A stretch of 8,491 bases of DNA from Nitrospiraceae bacterium (lineage in GTDB: Bacteria > Nitrospirota > Thermodesulfovibrionia > Thermodesulfovibrionales > UBA9159). Location of the stretch: NCBI GenBank assembly GCA_003453735.1, contig DMNE01000513.1, forward strand, positions 1 through 8,491, given 5' to 3'. The translations under genes were made by a program, and so were the position numbers. The notes beneath the pieces were generated by a model. It was given only the letters and a program-made list of their open reading frames with translations. It searched no databases and was not told the DNA's origin. Below, piece by piece: positions 7,437 to 8,491 of the stretch; positions within the stretch are counted from its first letter, which is position 1, and each line of letters starts with the position of its first letter.

Positions 7437-8491
7437 TCACCTTTCTTGTTCATAACCGCCCTTGTTATCTCTCTTGGAATTTCATCCAAGGGCAGTACGC
7501 TATCAACAGCTCCCGTTTTAATCGCCTCTTGAGGCATGCCGAAAACCACGGCCGTTTCTTCTGATTCCGCAATAGTATACCCACCTTGTCCTTTAATTTC
7601 CACTATCCCTTTTTTGCCGTCATTTCCCATACCGGTCAGAACAACACCCATGGTCTTCGCCCCGAAGCTTTCCGCTGCTGACGCCATCATAATATCCACC
7701 GAGGGAGTGTACCTGTCTCCGCTTGTCGAGACTTTGAGCGAAACGCGGATATTCCGTTTTTTCCCTTTCAACGTCATGTGTTGTCCCCCCGGGCAGATGA
7801 GGGCAGTTCCTCTTTCCACCGGCACACCTTCTTTTGCCTCCATCACCTTAATCTTCGCAAGCCGATTGAGTCTTTCAGCAAAGGGTTCAGTAAAGCCTTT
7901 GGGCATGTGCTGACTGATGAGGATTCCTGCCGGAAAGCCTGCGGGCAGCCTCGTCAGAATCACCTGCAGTGCAGCGGGTCCACCCGTGGACGCCCCGATA
8001 GTGACGATTTCTATCTCCGGGGATTGCTCCCCTGTCACTGAACGATCATCGCCCACATCGATGGGACCGGGATCCTGCTGTATCAACTCCCGAGAAACGC
8101 CGAGATTGTCCATCCTCAGGTTTTTTATTCCCTTCACCTTTTCCAAGAGATCATGCTGGATGCGGAGAAGATTCGTGGATACCCGTGGGGAGGGTTTTGC
8201 GATGAAATCAGCCGCACCTAATTCCAATGCCATGAAGACCGTCTTGACATCAGAGTACGAACTGACCATGATGACCGGTAAAGGCCGTTCCTTCATGAGC
8301 CATCGGAGAAAGCTGAAACCATCCATCTCAGGCATTGCAAAATCCAACGTAATGATATCGGGTTTCAGCTTCATGGTCTTTGCCATGGCCTCTATGCCGT
8401 CAGAGGCCACCCCGACGACCAGGACGTCCTTGTCCGTTTCGAGCATCTTCTTTATCGCCTGCCTGCTATAAGCAGAATCATCGACGATGAG
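7433..8491 (-). CDS. cheB: Chemotaxis protein-glutamate methylesterase/deamidase (5' end beyond window)
   Basis: CheB demethylates and deamidates chemoreceptor glutamates to adapt the signal. The frame stays open through the right edge and the visible protein (352 residues) begins LIVDDSAYSRQAIKK, so only a few N-terminal residues are missing. An internal ATG at 8446 would cut off the DD pair of the receiver and is not the start. Numbering from the first visible residue, the receiver has D4/D5, phosphoacceptor D50 (TLDFAMPEMDG), S77 and K99 (IAKPSP). A linker (about 105-158) leads to the methylesterase domain with the triad S168 (IGASTGGP), H195 (ISQHMP) and D291 (GMGNDG). All key residues are intact. 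The stop overlaps the start of the GAF gene. The operon's other members and promoter should lie beyond 8491. Confidence 0.96.
   Translation of the reverse strand, partial: LIVDDSAYSRQAIKKMLETDKDVLVVGVASDGIEAMAKTMKLKPDIITLDFAMPEMDGFSFLRWLMKERPLPVIMVSSYSDVKTVFMALELGAADFIAKPSPRVSTNLLRIQHDLLEKVKGIKNLRMDNLGVSRELIQQDPGPIDVGDDRSVTGEQSPEIEIVTIGASTGGPAALQVILTRLPAGFPAGILISQHMPKGFTEPFAERLNRLAKIKVMEAKEGVPVERGTALICPGGQHMTLKGKKRNIRVSLKVSTSGDRYTPSVDIMMASAAESFGAKTMGVVLTGMGNDGKKGIVEIKGQGGYTIAESEETAVVFGMPQEAIKTGAVDSVLPLDEIPREITRAVMNKKGE

Overview
The window looks like chromosomal core sequence from a Gram-negative, probably anaerobic bacterium. LpxK implies a lipid A outer membrane. The cysteine-rich 4Fe-4S protein suggests an anaerobic or microaerophilic life, and the flanking che genes imply motility or surface sensing. 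The protein flavour and roughly balanced base composition (judged by eye) would suit Nitrospirota (Thermodesulfovibrio-like) or Desulfobacterota. That placement is inference; no rRNA or other decisive marker is present.

Layout. Positions 1-175 hold no recognised gene: perhaps the last codons of a plus-strand gene (3-68), then inverted repeats that can fold as a GC-rich hairpin closed by a long-range helix. A minus-strand gene (176-991) encodes an iron-sulfur protein with two C-terminal ferredoxin motifs and ten further cysteines. It has a clear extended -10 promoter in the divergent gap 992-1124. On the plus strand, lpxK (1125-2153) overlaps a YjbQ/UPF0047 gene (2150-2560) by ATGA. After a weak hairpin and a plausible promoter come metK (2690-3841), ahcY (3902-5161) and rlmN (5210-6238). 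On the minus strand, reading in from the right edge, are cheB (7433-8491, start beyond the window), a coiled-coil/GAF gene (6612-7436, ATGA overlap with cheB) and a CheY-like receiver gene (6235-6603). The last of these overlaps the end of rlmN tail to tail by four bases.

How the genes fit together. metK makes S-adenosylmethionine (SAM), ahcY removes the S-adenosylhomocysteine (SAH) left by methylation, and RlmN is a radical-SAM enzyme that uses SAM both as methyl donor and as radical source. The three form a compact SAM supply, recycling and use block. lpxK serves lipid A assembly. cheB, the GAF gene and the receiver gene form a tightly packed signalling operon whose upstream part, probably other che genes, lies beyond 8491.

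Most of the window is ordinary, well-conserved housekeeping and chemotaxis sequence, and I find no convincing new defence, mobile or biosynthetic system. The points most worth a second look are the extra cysteines of the iron-sulfur protein, the stable hairpin that stands in place of a Shine-Dalgarno site before rlmN, the potentially structured segment 41-180, and the kinase-less coiled-coil/GAF protein locked between cheB and a receiver.
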